Assembly (NCBI RefSeq): GCF_009380165.1
Contig: NZ_WHUF01000001.1
Location: forward strand, 620,001-684,000
Reading direction: 5' to 3'
DNA length: 64,000 bases
From: Rugamonas rivuli
Lineage (GTDB): Bacteria; Pseudomonadota; Gammaproteobacteria; Burkholderiales; Burkholderiaceae_D
In this document: piece after piece, positions 35,247 to 45,489 of the stretch
Layout of the letters: every line of letters begins with the position of its first letter
Numbering within the stretch: position 1 is the stretch's first letter
Translations under genes and position numbers: made by a program
The notes under the pieces: generated by a model
Told to the model about the DNA's origin: nothing
Seen by the model: the letters and a program-made list of their open reading frames with translations, nothing else
Databases searched by the model: none

Positions 35247-35642
35247 ATGAAACTGTCACAACCTACACGCGCGATCGCGGCCATCATTATGCTGTTCAGC
35301 TTGCTGTTTGCTCAGCTGGTTGTTTCCGCGTATGCCTGCCCAGTGCCGGATAAGGTGCAAACGGTAGAAATGGTTAGCATGGCGGGTATGCCCGGCTGTA
35401 CCGACATGAGCATGGACAAGAGCAGTCCAGCGCTGTGCAGCGCACACTGCGACACGGGCCACCAGTCGGCAGACACTGCCGACACGCCGGCCGTCCAGCC
35501 ATTTATGGCCTGCAGCTTGGAAGTCGTGCTTCCGCGCATCGAGCGCGCCTATCTCTCGCTTACTTCCTCACTCGAATCTGTCCCGCTGACGCGCGCCACG
35601 GCTCCGCCCTTGGTCATTCAGCATTGCTGTTTCCGCATTTAA
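35247..35642 (+). CDS. Cys/Met/His-rich periplasmic protein
   Basis: From the ATG at 35247 the product is 131 residues with a signal peptide (AIIMLFSLLFAQLVVSAYA). The mature N-terminal region carries a dense set of potential soft-metal ligands: MVSMAGMPGCTDMSMD, then CSAHCDTGH, and CC near the C-terminus (IQHCCF). This resembles small proteins next to cus/cop operons that bind Cu(I)/Ag(I), though I cannot name a family. It precedes the cusCBA genes by 75 bp on the same strand. It may deliver copper to CusC/B or act as a buffer. Confidence 0.6.
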   Translation: MKLSQPTRAIAAIIMLFSLLFAQLVVSAYACPVPDKVQTVEMVSMAGMPGCTDMSMDKSSPALCSAHCDTGHQSADTADTPAVQPFMACSLEVVLPRIERAYLSLTSSLESVPLTRATAPPLVIQHCCFRI

Positions 35643-35717
35643 TCCTCCAGAGCGCCTAGTTCGTCACCGCATCGCCAGCCCGGCGCGCGGTGTTGTCCAT
35701 CGCATTCTGGAGATATC

Positions 35718-37049
35718 ATGTCATCCCCATTTTCCGCACATCCCAATGCGCGAGTTTCCCGTCCTCGGAGCGTACCGAAGGCCGCGCTTGCGCTCTCGTT
35801 CCTCGTCGCCATTCATGGCGCACTGGCGGCGCCGCAGCCGCTGACAATCGGTGAGGCCCAGCAGCGGGCCGTCGCCCGCTCGCGCCAGCTAGGCGCCCAA
35901 GACCAAGCCATCACTGCCGCTAATGAAATGGCAGTCGCCGCCGGCCAGCGCCCCGATCCGGTGCTGAAGGTGGGCATCGACAATCTGCCCGTCAGCGGCT
36001 CTGATCGCCTTAGCCTTGGCAGTGACTTCATGACCATGCGCCGGATCGGTGTGTCGCAGGAGTTGACGCGCGCCGACAAGCTGCACTGGCGCTCCGCACA
36101 CTATCAGATCGAAGGAGATAAGGCCCTGGCGCAAAAGGACGTGGCGCTGGCCGCCATCCAGCGCAACACTGCCATCGCCTGGCTGGAGGTCTTCTACACG
36201 GAGCAAATGGCCAGCGCAGTCTCCGCCCACGCGGCCGTGTCGCGCCAGGAAATTGAAGCCGCAGAGGCTTCCTACCGGGGTGGGCGCGGCAGCTCGGCCG
36301 ATATCCTCGCGGCCCGCTCCGCATTGCTCGCGCTCGATGACCGCGTCAGCGAGGTCCAGCGCCGCCAGCGTGCGGCCCACAACATGCTCGCCCGCTGGAC
36401 TGGTGAAGATACCCTGGTGGCCGGTGCGCCGAATATCGAGCGTATTCGGCTGGACCCAACCTCGCTCGACACCGATCTCGCCCACCACCCAGAGATCGCA
36501 GTCCTGAACAAGCAGGAGGACATCGCGCAAGCCGACGTCAATTTGGCACGGGCGAATCAGCACACCGACTGGAGCGTCGAAGTCGCGTTCCAGCAGCGTG
36601 GATCTGCCTATTCGAACATGGTGTCGGTCGGCATTTCGGTGCCGCTGCAGTGGGACCGCAAGAACCGGCAAGACCGTGAACTGGCGGCCAAGCTTGCCGT
36701 AGTCGAGCAGACGAAGGCCGAGCGCGATGAGATGCTGCGCGAGCATGTCGCCGAGACCCGCAGCCTGATCATCGCCTGGCAGAGCGGCCGGGAGCGGATT
36801 GCCCGCTACACCCACGAATCGTTGCCGCTGGCCTCCGAGCGCAGCCGGGCAGTGCTGGCGGCCTATCGCGGCGGGAAAGTGACCCTGGCCGATGTACTGG
36901 CCACGCGGCGCGGCGAAGTCGAGCTCCGCCTGCAAGCGCTGGAGGTGGAGCTGGACACCGCGCGCCTGTGGGCACAACTGAATTTCCTCTTTCCCGAGGG
37001 CGGAGCCGCCCAGCATTCCGCCGCCAACAACCACCAGGAAGCCAAATGA
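35718..37049 (+). CDS. cusC: CusC-like outer-membrane efflux protein
   Basis: The 443-residue protein has a signal sequence (ALALSFLVAIHGALAAPQ) and two outer-membrane efflux (TolC-type) repeats, with helices such as TIGEAQQRAVARSRQL and GGKVTLADVLATRRGEVEL. It would form the outer-membrane tunnel of the copper/silver RND system. The stop codon overlaps the cusB start (ATGA), so expression is coupled. There is no lipobox although E. coli CusC is a lipoprotein. The name rests on the gene order with cusB and cusA. Confidence 0.88.
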   Translation: MSSPFSAHPNARVSRPRSVPKAALALSFLVAIHGALAAPQPLTIGEAQQRAVARSRQLGAQDQAITAANEMAVAAGQRPDPVLKVGIDNLPVSGSDRLSLGSDFMTMRRIGVSQELTRADKLHWRSAHYQIEGDKALAQKDVALAAIQRNTAIAWLEVFYTEQMASAVSAHAAVSRQEIEAAEASYRGGRGSSADILAARSALLALDDRVSEVQRRQRAAHNMLARWTGEDTLVAGAPNIERIRLDPTSLDTDLAHHPEIAVLNKQEDIAQADVNLARANQHTDWSVEVAFQQRGSAYSNMVSVGISVPLQWDRKNRQDRELAAKLAVVEQTKAERDEMLREHVAETRSLIIAWQSGRERIARYTHESLPLASERSRAVLAAYRGGKVTLADVLATRRGEVELRLQALEVELDTARLWAQLNFLFPEGGAAQHSAANNHQEAK

Positions 37050-38614
37050 AGAACAAGAATATTCTCGCGACGATCACCGCCATTGCCATTGCCATCGCGG
37101 CCGGCGGTTACGGTGCCTACCGGATTGGCGTACACCAGGGCATGCAGGCCACGCCAGCAACAGGCGAAGCTGTGACAGTCGCCGGCGACACCGGCAAGAA
37201 GCCGCTCTACTGGCATGACCCTATGGTGCCCGGCCAAAAGTTCGATAAGCCCGGTAAATCACCGTTCATGGACATGCAGCTCGTGCCGGTCTACGCCGGC
37301 GCCGACGGCGACGACGGGTCCGTCACCGTCAGCCCGCGCGTCCAGCAGAACCTGGGCGTCCGCACGGCCATAGTCAATACCGGCAGGCTGTCGTCCGGTG
37401 TCGTGGCGGTTGGCAGCGTCGCGTACAACGACCGCGACGTCGCGCTGGTACAAGCCCGCAGCAACGGGTTCATTGAGCGCCTGTACGTCCGCGCCGCGCT
37501 CGACCCCGTCAAGCAGGGACAGCCGCTGGCCGAGTTGTATGTGCCCGACTGGATCGCAGCGCAGGAGGAATTCCTGACGGCCCGCCACATGCAAGGCAGC
37601 GACACCGCATCGCTAGTCGACGGCGCCCGCCAGCGCATGCGCCTGGCCGGCATGACCGATGGGCAGATCCGGCTGGTCGAATCGAGCGGCAAGGTGCATC
37701 CGCGCATCACTATCTCAGCCCCCGTCAGCGGAGTCGTCGCGGAGCTGGGCGCCCGCGAAGGCATGACCGTGACGTCGGGCGCACAACTGTTCCGCATCAA
37801 CGGTCTTTCCACGGTTTGGGTGAATGCAGAGGTGCCTGAAAACATGGCTGCCAAAGTTCGGCCAGGCGACGCCGTCGAGGCGCGCTCGCCGGCGCTGCCG
37901 GGAGGCGTCTTCAAGGGCAAGGTCGGCGCGGTGCTGCCGGAGGTGAGCGCCGCCACGCGCACGCTCAAAGCAAGGATTGAGCTGGCGAACAGGGGAGGGC
38001 AGCTGGTTCCCGGCATGTTCGCCACGATCACCTTCGCGTCCAGTCGCGACGCCGACGTGCTGTTGGTGCCGTCCGAGGCGGTGATCCAGACCGGTACGCG
38101 CAGCGTTGTCATCCTGGCACAGGACGGCGGAAAGTTCCAGCCAGTCGATGTCGAACTCGGTGGCGAGGGCAATGGCAAGACCGAGATCCGCAAGGGCCTG
38201 ACTGCCGGGCAGAAAATTGTCCTGTCGGGCCAGTTCCTGCTCGATTCCGAGGCCAGTCTGAAGGGAACGACGACGCGCATGGGCGATGCCCAGCCCTCCG
38301 GATCGGCCACGGAGGCAACGTTCCACCACGGTCAAGGCAAGGTCGAGCGTATCGATAAGGACGAGGTCACAATTTCCCACGGTCCCATCACCACCCTGCA
38401 GTGGGGAGCGATGACCATGGGGTTCAAGGCACCGGCGGCGGGGCTACCGCGCAATGTCAGCGTGGGCGACCGCGTGGCGTTCGACATCAAGCCGCGCCGG
38501 GACGGCACCTTCGAGATCGTCGCTATTTCGCCAGTCGCGGATGCGCCCGACACCAACGACAAGGGCATGGACGGCATGAAGATGCCTGCCGTATCGAAGG
38601 GAGCGAAGAAATGA
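37046..38614 (+). CDS. cusB: CusB-type adaptor fused to a CusF-like domain
   Basis: The 522-residue protein starts with a TM anchor and then a heavy-metal-binding domain with YWHDPM (55-60) and [10 protein letters not shown] (74-83), the YHP-type motif of CusB proteins. The barrel-sandwich, hairpin and beta-barrel domains follow ([15 protein letters not shown] marks the hairpin; [11 protein letters not shown] the lipoyl half). The last 90 residues form a CusF-like copper chaperone domain with ISHGPI and LQWGAMTM, which holds the His, Trp and two Met copper ligands of CusF. In E. coli CusF is a separate protein. The stop overlaps the cusA start. It delivers Cu(I)/Ag(I) to CusA. Confidence 0.92.
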   Translation: MKNKNILATITAIAIAIAAGGYGAYRIGVHQGMQATPATGEAVTVAGDTGKKPLYWHDPMVPGQKFDKPGKSPFMDMQLVPVYAGADGDDGSVTVSPRVQQNLGVRTAIVNTGRLSSGVVAVGSVAYNDRDVALVQARSNGFIERLYVRAALDPVKQGQPLAELYVPDWIAAQEEFLTARHMQGSDTASLVDGARQRMRLAGMTDGQIRLVESSGKVHPRITISAPVSGVVAELGAREGMTVTSGAQLFRINGLSTVWVNAEVPENMAAKVRPGDAVEARSPALPGGVFKGKVGAVLPEVSAATRTLKARIELANRGGQLVPGMFATITFASSRDADVLLVPSEAVIQTGTRSVVILAQDGGKFQPVDVELGGEGNGKTEIRKGLTAGQKIVLSGQFLLDSEASLKGTTTRMGDAQPSGSATEATFHHGQGKVERIDKDEVTISHGPITTLQWGAMTMGFKAPAAGLPRNVSVGDRVAFDIKPRRDGTFEIVAISPVADAPDTNDKGMDGMKMPAVSKGAKK

Positions 38615-41600
38615 TAGCGAAACTGATCCGCTGGTCGATCAGCAACCGTTTCCTGGTCCTGCTGGCCACGGTGTTCATCGCCGGGTGGGGAGTATGGTCT
38701 CTGACGCGTACACCGCTCGATGCGATCCCGGACTTGTCCGATGTGCAGGTCATCATTCGCACGACCTACCCGGGCCAGGCGCCGCAGATCGTCGAGAACC
38801 AGGTGACTTATCCGCTGACCACCACCATGCTGTCGGTGCCGGGCGCGAAAACCGTCCGCGGCTATTCCTTCTTCGGCGATTCCTTCGTCTATATCCTGTT
38901 CGAAGACGGCACCGATTCCTACTGGGCCAGATCGCGCGTGCTGGAATACCTGAACCAGGTGCAATCACGCCTGCCGGCCCAGGCAAAGACCGCGCTCGGG
39001 CCGGACGCGACCGGCGTTGGCTGGATCTATGAGTACGCGCTGGTCGACCGCAGCGGCAAGCTTGACCTCTCGCAGCTGCGCGCCTTCCAGGACTGGTTCC
39101 TGAAGTTCGAGCTGAAGGCGGTGCCGAACGTCTCCGAGGTGGCCAGCGTAGGTGGCATGGTGCGTCAATACCAGATCGTGCTCGATCCCGACAAGCTGCG
39201 CGCCTATTCCATCCCACACAGCAAGGTGATCGAGGCCGTGCAGCGCGCCAATCAGGAGAGCGGTGGCTCCGTGATGGAGTTGGGTGAAGCGGAGTACATG
39301 GTGCGCGCCTCCGGCTATCTGCAGTCGCTGGACGATTTCCGAAAAATTCCTTTGACGACCACGAATGCGGGCGTGTCGGTGCGCATGGGCGATGTGGCGC
39401 GCGTGGAGCTGGGGCCAGAGATGCGTCGCGGGATCGCAGATCTGAACGGTGAAGGCGAAGTCGCCGGCGGCGTGGTTGTCATGCGTTCCGGGAAGAACGC
39501 GCTGGAGACCATCGAAGCCGTCAAGGCCAAGCTCGCGAAGCTGAAATCGAGCCTGCCGGCCGGCGTTGACATCGTTCCTGTGTACGACCGCTCCAACTTG
39601 ATCAAACGCGCGGTCGACAATCTGGAGCACAAGCTGATCGAGGAATTCATCGTCGTCGCGGTGGTCTGCGCGATCTTCCTGTTTCATATCCGCTCGGCGC
39701 TGGTGGCGATCGTATCGCTGCCGCTGGGAATATTGATTGCCTACATCGTGATGTCCTACCAAGGGGTGAACGCCAACATCATGTCGTTGGGCGGCATCGC
39801 CATCGCCATCGGTGCCATGGTTGATGCGGCGGTCGTGATGATCGAAAACGCCCACAAACATATCGAAGCATGGAATCACGCTCACCCGGGCCAGAAGCTA
39901 ACGGAGGACTCGCAGTGGACGGTGATTGGCGACGCTGCAGCTGAGGTCGGGCCGGCGCTGTTCTTCTCGCTGTTGATCATCGTGCTGTCCTTCATTCCGG
40001 TGTTCACGCTGGAAGCGCAGGAGGGCCGATTATTCGCACCGCTGGCCTTCACTAAAACGTACGCGATGGCTGCGGCGGCCGGCTTGGCGGTGACGCTGAT
40101 CCCGGTGTTGATGGGCTACCTGATTCGTGGACGCATCCCGGATGAACAAAAAAACCCGCTGAACCGATGGCTGATCGCGCTCTATCGCCCGCTGCTGGAG
40201 GTTGTACTGCGGCGGCCCAAAGCCACGCTGGTAGCGGCCGGCGTGATTGCGCTACTGACGATCTGGCCAATGTCGCGCCTTGGCGGTGAGTTCATGCCGC
40301 CGCTGGATGAGGGCGACCTGTTGTACATGCCGTCAGCACTGCCAGGCATCGGCGCCGGCAAAGTCGCGCAGTTGCTGCAGCAGACCGACCGCTTGATCAA
40401 GACCGTGCCTGAAGTCCAAACCGTGTTCGGCAAGGCCGGCCGGGCCGAATCCGCCACCGATCCGGCGCCGCTAGAGATGTTCGAGACGACGATTCAATTC
40501 AAGCCGCGCGACCAGTGGCGGCCTGGCATGACCACCGATAAGCTAGTGGAAGAACTGGACCGCATCGTCAAAGTGCCAGGACTGTCCAATATCTGGGTGC
40601 CGCCGATCCGCAACCGCATCGACATGCTGGCCACCGGTATCAAGAGCCCGGTCGGCGTTAAGGTGGCCGGTGCGAGCCTGCAGGAGATCGATCGCATCAC
40701 CGGGGAAATCGAGCGGGTCGTCAAGCGCGTACCTGGCGTATCGTCGGCCCTCGCAGAACGGCTCAACGGCGGGCGCTACGTCGATATCCATATCGACCGC
40801 GACGCGGCGGCGCGCTATGGCTTGAATATCGCCGACGTGCAAAGCATCGTGGCTAGCGCCATCGGCGGCGACAATGTCGGCGAAACGGTTGAGGGCCTGC
40901 AACGCTTTCCGATCAATGTGCGCTACCCGCGCGAGGTGCGTGACTCGGTCGAGAAATTGCGCGAACTGCCGGTGCTGACCGAGCGTGGCGCGCAGATCCG
41001 GCTCGGCGACGTGGCCACGATCCGGATCGACGACGGCCCACCCATGCTCAAGAGCGAGAACGCACGCCTGTCGGGCTGGGTGTATGTCGATATCCGGAGC
41101 CGAGACCTCAGCTCCGCGGTGCATGAAATGCAGCAGTTGGTCGCCAAGGAAGTCATTCTTCCGGCCGGCTACTCGGTGTCCTGGTCCGGGCAATTCGAAT
41201 ACCTAGAGCGAGCGACTGCCAAGCTCAAGGTCGTCGTGCCCATGACGTTGTTGATCATCTTCGTGCTGCTGTATCTGACCTTCAAGCGCATCGACGAGGC
41301 GGCGCTGATCATGGCGACGCTGCCGTTCGCTCTGGCGGGAGGCATCTGGCTGCTGTGGGCATTGGGGCACAACCTGTCGGTCGCGAGCGGTGTTGGCTTC
41401 ATCGCGCTGGCGGGCGTGTCGGCCGAATTCGGAGTGATCATGCTGCTGTACCTGAAGCACGCATGGGAAGCCCGTCTGGTAAAAGGCACTGCAGGCGAGG
41501 TCGACCTCCTAGACGCGATACGCGAGGGCGCCGTGCTGCGTGTCAGGCCGAAGGCGATGACGGTCGCCGTGATCATCGCCGGGCTGGTGCCGGTCATGGT

Positions 41601-41772
41601 CGGATCGGGCACGGGTTCTGAGGTCATGCAGCGTATCGCAGCGCCAATGGTCGGCGGCATGATCACCGCGCCGCTGCTGTCGATGTTCGTCGTGCCGGCA
41701 GTCTACCTGCTGATACGCCGTAGATCCATCCGCGCAGCGGCTGTCTCGACATCCGGGACCGATCGTCCATGA
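38611..41772 (+). CDS. cusA: CusA-type Cu/Ag RND efflux pump
   Basis: The start is the ATG at 38611, overlapping the cusB stop; the open frame upstream is antisense-like and disregarded. The 1053-residue pump has the RND plan. The Cu/Ag-specific features are [28 protein letters not shown] and [13 protein letters not shown], which place methionines where CusA has its substrate Met triad. The TM4 motif is [19 protein letters not shown]. It exports Cu(I)/Ag(I) from the periplasm or cytosol to CusC through CusB. The next gene overlaps by 4 bp. Confidence 0.95.
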   Translation: MIAKLIRWSISNRFLVLLATVFIAGWGVWSLTRTPLDAIPDLSDVQVIIRTTYPGQAPQIVENQVTYPLTTTMLSVPGAKTVRGYSFFGDSFVYILFEDGTDSYWARSRVLEYLNQVQSRLPAQAKTALGPDATGVGWIYEYALVDRSGKLDLSQLRAFQDWFLKFELKAVPNVSEVASVGGMVRQYQIVLDPDKLRAYSIPHSKVIEAVQRANQESGGSVMELGEAEYMVRASGYLQSLDDFRKIPLTTTNAGVSVRMGDVARVELGPEMRRGIADLNGEGEVAGGVVVMRSGKNALETIEAVKAKLAKLKSSLPAGVDIVPVYDRSNLIKRAVDNLEHKLIEEFIVVAVVCAIFLFHIRSALVAIVSLPLGILIAYIVMSYQGVNANIMSLGGIAIAIGAMVDAAVVMIENAHKHIEAWNHAHPGQKLTEDSQWTVIGDAAAEVGPALFFSLLIIVLSFIPVFTLEAQEGRLFAPLAFTKTYAMAAAAGLAVTLIPVLMGYLIRGRIPDEQKNPLNRWLIALYRPLLEVVLRRPKATLVAAGVIALLTIWPMSRLGGEFMPPLDEGDLLYMPSALPGIGAGKVAQLLQQTDRLIKTVPEVQTVFGKAGRAESATDPAPLEMFETTIQFKPRDQWRPGMTTDKLVEELDRIVKVPGLSNIWVPPIRNRIDMLATGIKSPVGVKVAGASLQEIDRITGEIERVVKRVPGVSSALAERLNGGRYVDIHIDRDAAARYGLNIADVQSIVASAIGGDNVGETVEGLQRFPINVRYPREVRDSVEKLRELPVLTERGAQIRLGDVATIRIDDGPPMLKSENARLSGWVYVDIRSRDLSSAVHEMQQLVAKEVILPAGYSVSWSGQFEYLERATAKLKVVVPMTLLIIFVLLYLTFKRIDEAALIMATLPFALAGGIWLLWALGHNLSVASGVGFIALAGVSAEFGVIMLLYLKHAWEARLVKGTAGEVDLLDAIREGAVLRVRPKAMTVAVIIAGLVPVMVGSGTGSEVMQRIAAPMVGGMITAPLLSMFVVPAVYLLIRRRSIRAAAVSTSGTDRP

Positions 41773-42128
41773 AACACATCGTCACAAGGCACATGGTGCT
41801 GTGGCTCAAATGGATGCTTCTGCTGGGCAGCCTGCCGCTGCCCAGCACTGCCCAGAACTTGCCGTTGCAGATGGAAATGCGGGCCGGGGGGGCAACGGTA
41901 ATGTTGTCGCCCGATGTGCCGACAGCTGACTGCATGTCCTTTGCATTTTGCTGTATTGCGCCGCCAGTCCCGGTACGCGCGTTTGGCACTCCGGAACGCT
42001 CGAACGCGCTGTGCGTGTCTGACGCCTGGCAACGTGAGGTCAACGACCTCACTGCCGCCGCAACGTCGCGACACATAGCACCGTCGACTGTGGCGCTACG
42101 TGTGTTGCACTGTTGCTGGCGAAACTAG
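41769..42128 (+). CDS. Small Cys-rich exported protein coupled to cusA
   Basis: This 119-residue product starts in an ATGA overlap with cusA. It has a signal-like N-terminus ([18 protein letters not shown]) and a mature part with several Cys residues: [22 protein letters not shown], along with Met pairs near the start. I recognise no family. The coupling and the thiol-rich sequence suggest a copper- or silver-binding accessory factor in the periplasm. An export signal is probable but not strong. Confidence 0.6.
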   Translation: MKHIVTRHMVLWLKWMLLLGSLPLPSTAQNLPLQMEMRAGGATVMLSPDVPTADCMSFAFCCIAPPVPVRAFGTPERSNALCVSDAWQREVNDLTAAATSRHIAPSTVALRVLHCCWRN

Positions 42129-42265
42129 ATCGACGTCACATTCCTGCAATGAACTCCTCCTGCCATCGCGTTTGTTGTTGGCGGTTGGTTCAGCACATCG
42201 ATCCACATTTGCAATGGGTGCCCAGAGGCGGCACCGAGCACTGATTTATTACGAAGGAATGCATC

Positions 42266-42451
42266 ATGAACAAGTTCTTTACTACCTTAATCACCATCGG
42301 CGTCGGCACGGCGCTGACGGCCTGCGCCAGTACGGACCTGCCGAAACGTACCGTCCTCCCTTTGGACCACGGCCCGCGAGCGCAAGCGACGCCCTGGCTG
42401 AATCAGCAGCGCCTGTTGTATCTAGAACAGCAGACCAAACCTGGCGCCTAA
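42266..42451 (+). CDS. Short lipoprotein at the end of the cus genes
   Basis: The 61-residue protein has a typical lipoprotein signal with the lipobox LTACAS (Cys at 20) and a short mature part of about 40 residues (TDLPKRTVLPLDHG...). GAAGGAA is visible 6 nt before the ATG. Such tiny lipoproteins occur at the ends of efflux operons, but no family is recognised. It is the last plus-strand gene before the hairpin and palindrome at 42476-42530. Confidence 0.55.
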   Translation: MNKFFTTLITIGVGTALTACASTDLPKRTVLPLDHGPRAQATPWLNQQRLLYLEQQTKPGA

Positions 42452-42475
42452 AAGGTCCTAGCCGTCAAAAATGGA

Positions 42476-42492
42476 GTCCTCCGGCCGAGGAC
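42476..42492. other. Short hairpin upstream of palindrome 2
   Basis: GTCCTC-CGGCC-GAGGAC forms a 6-bp stem with a 5-nt loop, 8 bp before the 30-bp palindrome. It lies 25 bp after the last cus-region gene. It has no T-tract. It may assist termination or be part of a recombination site. Confidence 0.35.
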
Positions 42493-42500
42493 GCGGCTTG

Positions 42501-42530
42501 CCCACCATTTCCAACGTTGGAAATGGTGGG
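42501..42530. repeat. 30-bp perfect palindrome (copy 2)
   Basis: A perfect 30-bp palindrome without a loop, with arms CCCACCATTTCCAAC and its complement. The central 18 bp, ATTTCCAACGTTGGAAAT, are identical to the centre of the palindrome at 24899-24922. The two copies bracket the whole czc-to-cus metal module. Nothing else is identifiable between 42452 and 42709. Confidence 0.85.
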
Positions 42531-42709
42531 ACGGCTCTCTCGAACCAGGCCCGCGCCGCCACCGCGTCAGATGCGCTGGCCACGCAGCGCCGAAGTGCGT
42601 TCGACTAAAATTCTCCTGCCGCGCAGAAGTGGCAGAAATGACCTGTTCGCGTTTAGATGCCGCCACCTATTTGCGTGACCGGCCGCCATCTATCCCGGTA
42701 GGTAGCAGT

Positions 42710-42994
42710 TCATTCGCCGGTTAGCCGATACACGACTTTGATTTGCTCATCGCTATCGATGGCATATCCGGTCAGTGCTTCGAAGCCTCGCTTGTTGTTC
42801 CGCTCATAGGCAAACCTCCCCGCCGAGAGTGCAGCAACTTCCCGCAGATTAGTTGGCCGTTCGCCGTCAGATTTGGTGATTTTCCAAGTTACTTGATCAA
42901 CTTTCTTCAAGATCAGGCGGTTGATTTCGGGGGCTTTTTGAAAAATTTCGCCGAGGGTGGCGAGAGATGTGATGGTTCCTGTGATTTGGCTCAT
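42710..42994 (-). CDS. Small protein of unknown function
   Basis: The ATG at 42994 is preferred to 43006 because TGGAG precedes it at a better distance; the product is 94 residues. It is charged and mixed alpha/beta, with EIFQKAPEINRLILKK and the tail EQIKVVYRLTGE. No motif or family is recognised. It is on the minus strand with no co-directional neighbour. It may be an island-borne hypothetical gene. Confidence 0.45.
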   Translation of the reverse strand: MSQITGTITSLATLGEIFQKAPEINRLILKKVDQVTWKITKSDGERPTNLREVAALSAGRFAYERNNKRGFEALTGYAIDSDEQIKVVYRLTGE

Positions 42995-43249
42995 TTGCAA
43001 CTCCATGCAAAAAAAATTGACCGCAACTCCTTACGGCCCAGGCGCTAATCATCCGATCAGCATTCACATACTACTCCAACTCCGTCCCGTTCGGCGACAA
43101 CAGGTTTTAGATCTCCGCGACCGACTTGGTGATGGCCGTCATCGCGTGTTCATTGCGTTCAATGTAGCGATCGGTCAGAGAGTCTGAGGGACACTAGCGG
43201 CCAGACCGGGCTACGCCCCCACGCCAAGCCGTGGCAGCCATACTGGGGC

Positions 43250-44106
43250 ATGGCAGCTTATGACTAACACCACTTCGTTCCGCGTTTCCTGCTTGAAGCG
43301 TGCCGCTCCGGCCCGGACGGGCTACTGTCCACCTTCCACTGGGACTATCACAAGAATTTACGCCACGGTCGGCATTCGCCCAAGGGCGTGGCCAAGCTAT
43401 TTCATCTCTATAGCCTGAAAAGCGTTCCGGACGCAAACTGGATCGAGCGCGACTTCCTGGGGCCGCACGTGGATGATCCTGGCGCCGGCGCCTACCACGC
43501 CATTATGAATCTGGGCGTCGATAAACTGTCACCGTAGCAGGTCGATGCCTGGACTCGCTTCCTGGTTTCGCTAATGGTGCGTGGTCCTGACATGATGGCC
43601 CTGGCGCGTGCGCGCGGCGGCGATGTGCTGCGCCAGACGCTAGCCGAACGTCCGGACGAGTACCTGGCCGCAAGGGGCAACGATCCCGCCAAGACCTTGC
43701 TTGACTTCGTGGAAAACAACCGGCCCGAGATTTTCACGATATCGCGCCGCGTATCCTGCCAGATCTCGTGATGTCGCCCAATCTGACCAATGCGATCCGC
43801 GATGCGATCTGGATGACCCAGGATTTCACCCAGTCCACCGTCGATCTGTGTATTGGCGACAGGCCGCTGATCTACATGGGCACGATGGCCAGCAGCTTCT
43901 TGTTGGCGCTGCCCCTGAGTCCTCGCAAGGTGTTTTTTTCCTTCAACGAGCAGCGTACTGGCCAACATCTGGTCGGACGCCCGGTTTCGGCGCTGGCCAA
44001 GCAACTCAACCTTCACACCGTATCGCAGGCCATGCGGTACGTGTATGCGGCGCATGGTGGACACCACGAATTCATTCTGCGCCACCTGCCACTGCCGAGC
44101 GATTAA
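43250..44106 (+). pseudogene. DUF4238-like pseudogene with three lesions
   Basis: Read across three disruptions, the sequence gives MAAYD-stop-HHFVPRFLLEACRSG, then FHWDYHKNLRHGRHSPKGVAK, a stop, and later QVDAWTRFLVSLMVRGPDMMAL and FFSFNEQRTGQHLVG. HHFVPRFLL at the start fits the QHYVPRFYL hallmark of DUF4238. The lesions are TAA at 43265-43267, TAG at 43535-43537, and a frameshift around 43745-43768. The frames on both sides of each lesion still align in one protein of about 280 residues. The gene is dead. DUF4238 proteins occur in mobile islands; their function is unknown. Confidence 0.65.
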
Positions 44107-44109
44107 ACT

Positions 44110-44144
44110 GGTGGGGCGACAGGTGTGTAGGTGTCGCCCCCACC
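44110..44144 (+). terminator. Strong hairpin, terminator-like
   Basis: GGTGGGGCGACA pairs with TGTCGCCCCCACC across a 10-nt loop (one bulge), followed by GTTACGTTTT. It lies just after the DUF4238-like pseudogene and 33 bp before the HNH gene. The T-rich tail is weak, so factor-independent termination is possible but not certain. Confidence 0.5.
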
Positions 44145-44177
44145 GTTACGTTTTGCCGACAGGCAGGAGCAAAGATT

Positions 44178-45449
44178 ATGAACGACGGAAATTTCGCCGG
44201 CAGCGACAAGGCGTGCGAGCTCGGTTGCATTTACTGCGGCCTTCAGCGCCCCTTCAATGATGAGCATGTTTTCCCCGCCGGCCTTGGCGGCGACGATCGG
44301 GCCTTCATGTTGCGTGGTCTCGTTTGTGAGACATGCAACAGCGAGACGTTTTCGCGTATGGAAGCCGGGTTGATGAGGAACTCGCCCGAGGCGTTCGCCA
44401 GGATTCATTCACAACCACAAGGTCGCAAGCGCAAAAAATCCAATGGCGGGCCTAAGTTTCAACCCGAATCCATCACTATCTTCCTCCCTGAAGGAGGCGA
44501 CGCGGAAGCGGAAATTCGCGCGGGTGGACAAGTGGCCCTGTTGCCGCAGTTCTCGCTCCGAGAAAACCAGGTGAAGGGCCAAGGTAGCGAAGCGTCCGAA
44601 CTGAAGCAATTTGCCACCGGCCTTCAGACGATCTTCAGGGAGGACAGCCTCTTGCTCGTCACGAAAACTGCCTGCGAAGATGGCGTGCACTACGATACCT
44701 TGACTTATCAATGGGATGGTATTTGCTATCAAGAGGCCGGAAGGTCGGTCTCATCCAAGCCTCCAGAGCTATGCATCTGGAAGGACCAACGCCCGAATGA
44801 CGACGTGCCGGATCGTCCGCATCGGATTTTTCGTCGCTCAGGCGGCCAGATCGTTTTGCGCACCGGCGACAAAGGCACGGACAGTCAATTTCTCACTATC
44901 TTAAGACGGAACTGTCAGCAGGTGACAGGGGCAGCAAACAATGCAGGCCCCGGAACATCCATTACTGGGGCGCCGATCATGGTGCAGATGAGCGCGAGCT
45001 TCATTGATCGTGAACGTGTACTGGCGAAAATTGGGCTTAATCTCTGCGCCCATGTCTTCGGCGGATCTTTTGTGCGCCAAGAATGCTTTGACGAAATCAA
45101 GTTGAGCATCTTGACCGGCGCCAAGCCAATTGCGTGTAGAGATCATCATCCGCAGCACTTGGATGGTCAAGATATGATTGCACGAATCCTCTCCGCCACG
45201 CCTCCAAGGCATCACCTCTGCATGCTTACTGCGGGTCCGTTGCCAGGCGGCGCCGTTGCAATTGTGTTCGCCATCCAACTCTACGGCGGTGTACTCACCG
45301 CCGTGACGCTTACAGAGTCGGCGTCATTTTCTTTGTCAGGTACTCCGATATTCCTGCTGGTCGATTATCTGAACCACAAGTTGAGCGTCTTAAGCTTAGG
45401 AGATTTTGGCGTCAAGTATCCAATGCCCGGACAACCTGGTTCGTCATGA
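44178..45449 (+). CDS. HNH-type endonuclease-like protein
   Basis: From the ATG at 44178 (GGAGCAAAGATT upstream) the product is 423 residues. The first 60 residues hold a zinc-knuckle HNH pattern: CIYCGLQRPFNDEHVFP (C17, C20, E29, H30) and GLVCETCNSETF (C50, C53, N54). HNH domains like this cut DNA, often in restriction or defence proteins. The remaining 360 residues match nothing I know; there is a conserved-looking hydrophobic stretch (GAVAIVFAIQLYGGVLTAV). The longer frame back to 43701 overlaps the DUF4238-like pseudogene and is disregarded. A defence role is inferred from the island context only. Confidence 0.7.
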   Translation: MNDGNFAGSDKACELGCIYCGLQRPFNDEHVFPAGLGGDDRAFMLRGLVCETCNSETFSRMEAGLMRNSPEAFARIHSQPQGRKRKKSNGGPKFQPESITIFLPEGGDAEAEIRAGGQVALLPQFSLRENQVKGQGSEASELKQFATGLQTIFREDSLLLVTKTACEDGVHYDTLTYQWDGICYQEAGRSVSSKPPELCIWKDQRPNDDVPDRPHRIFRRSGGQIVLRTGDKGTDSQFLTILRRNCQQVTGAANNAGPGTSITGAPIMVQMSASFIDRERVLAKIGLNLCAHVFGGSFVRQECFDEIKLSILTGAKPIACRDHHPQHLDGQDMIARILSATPPRHHLCMLTAGPLPGGAVAIVFAIQLYGGVLTAVTLTESASFSLSGTPIFLLVDYLNHKLSVLSLGDFGVKYPMPGQPGSS

Positions 45450-45489
45450 CCGCTCGGAAAGCTGTGCCGGCCATCAGAGCGACGGAGGG

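Noticed and set aside
42501..42530. 30-bp palindrome as a rho-independent terminator
   Set aside because: There is no loop and no T-tract, and the same core occurs at another site, which argues for a different role.
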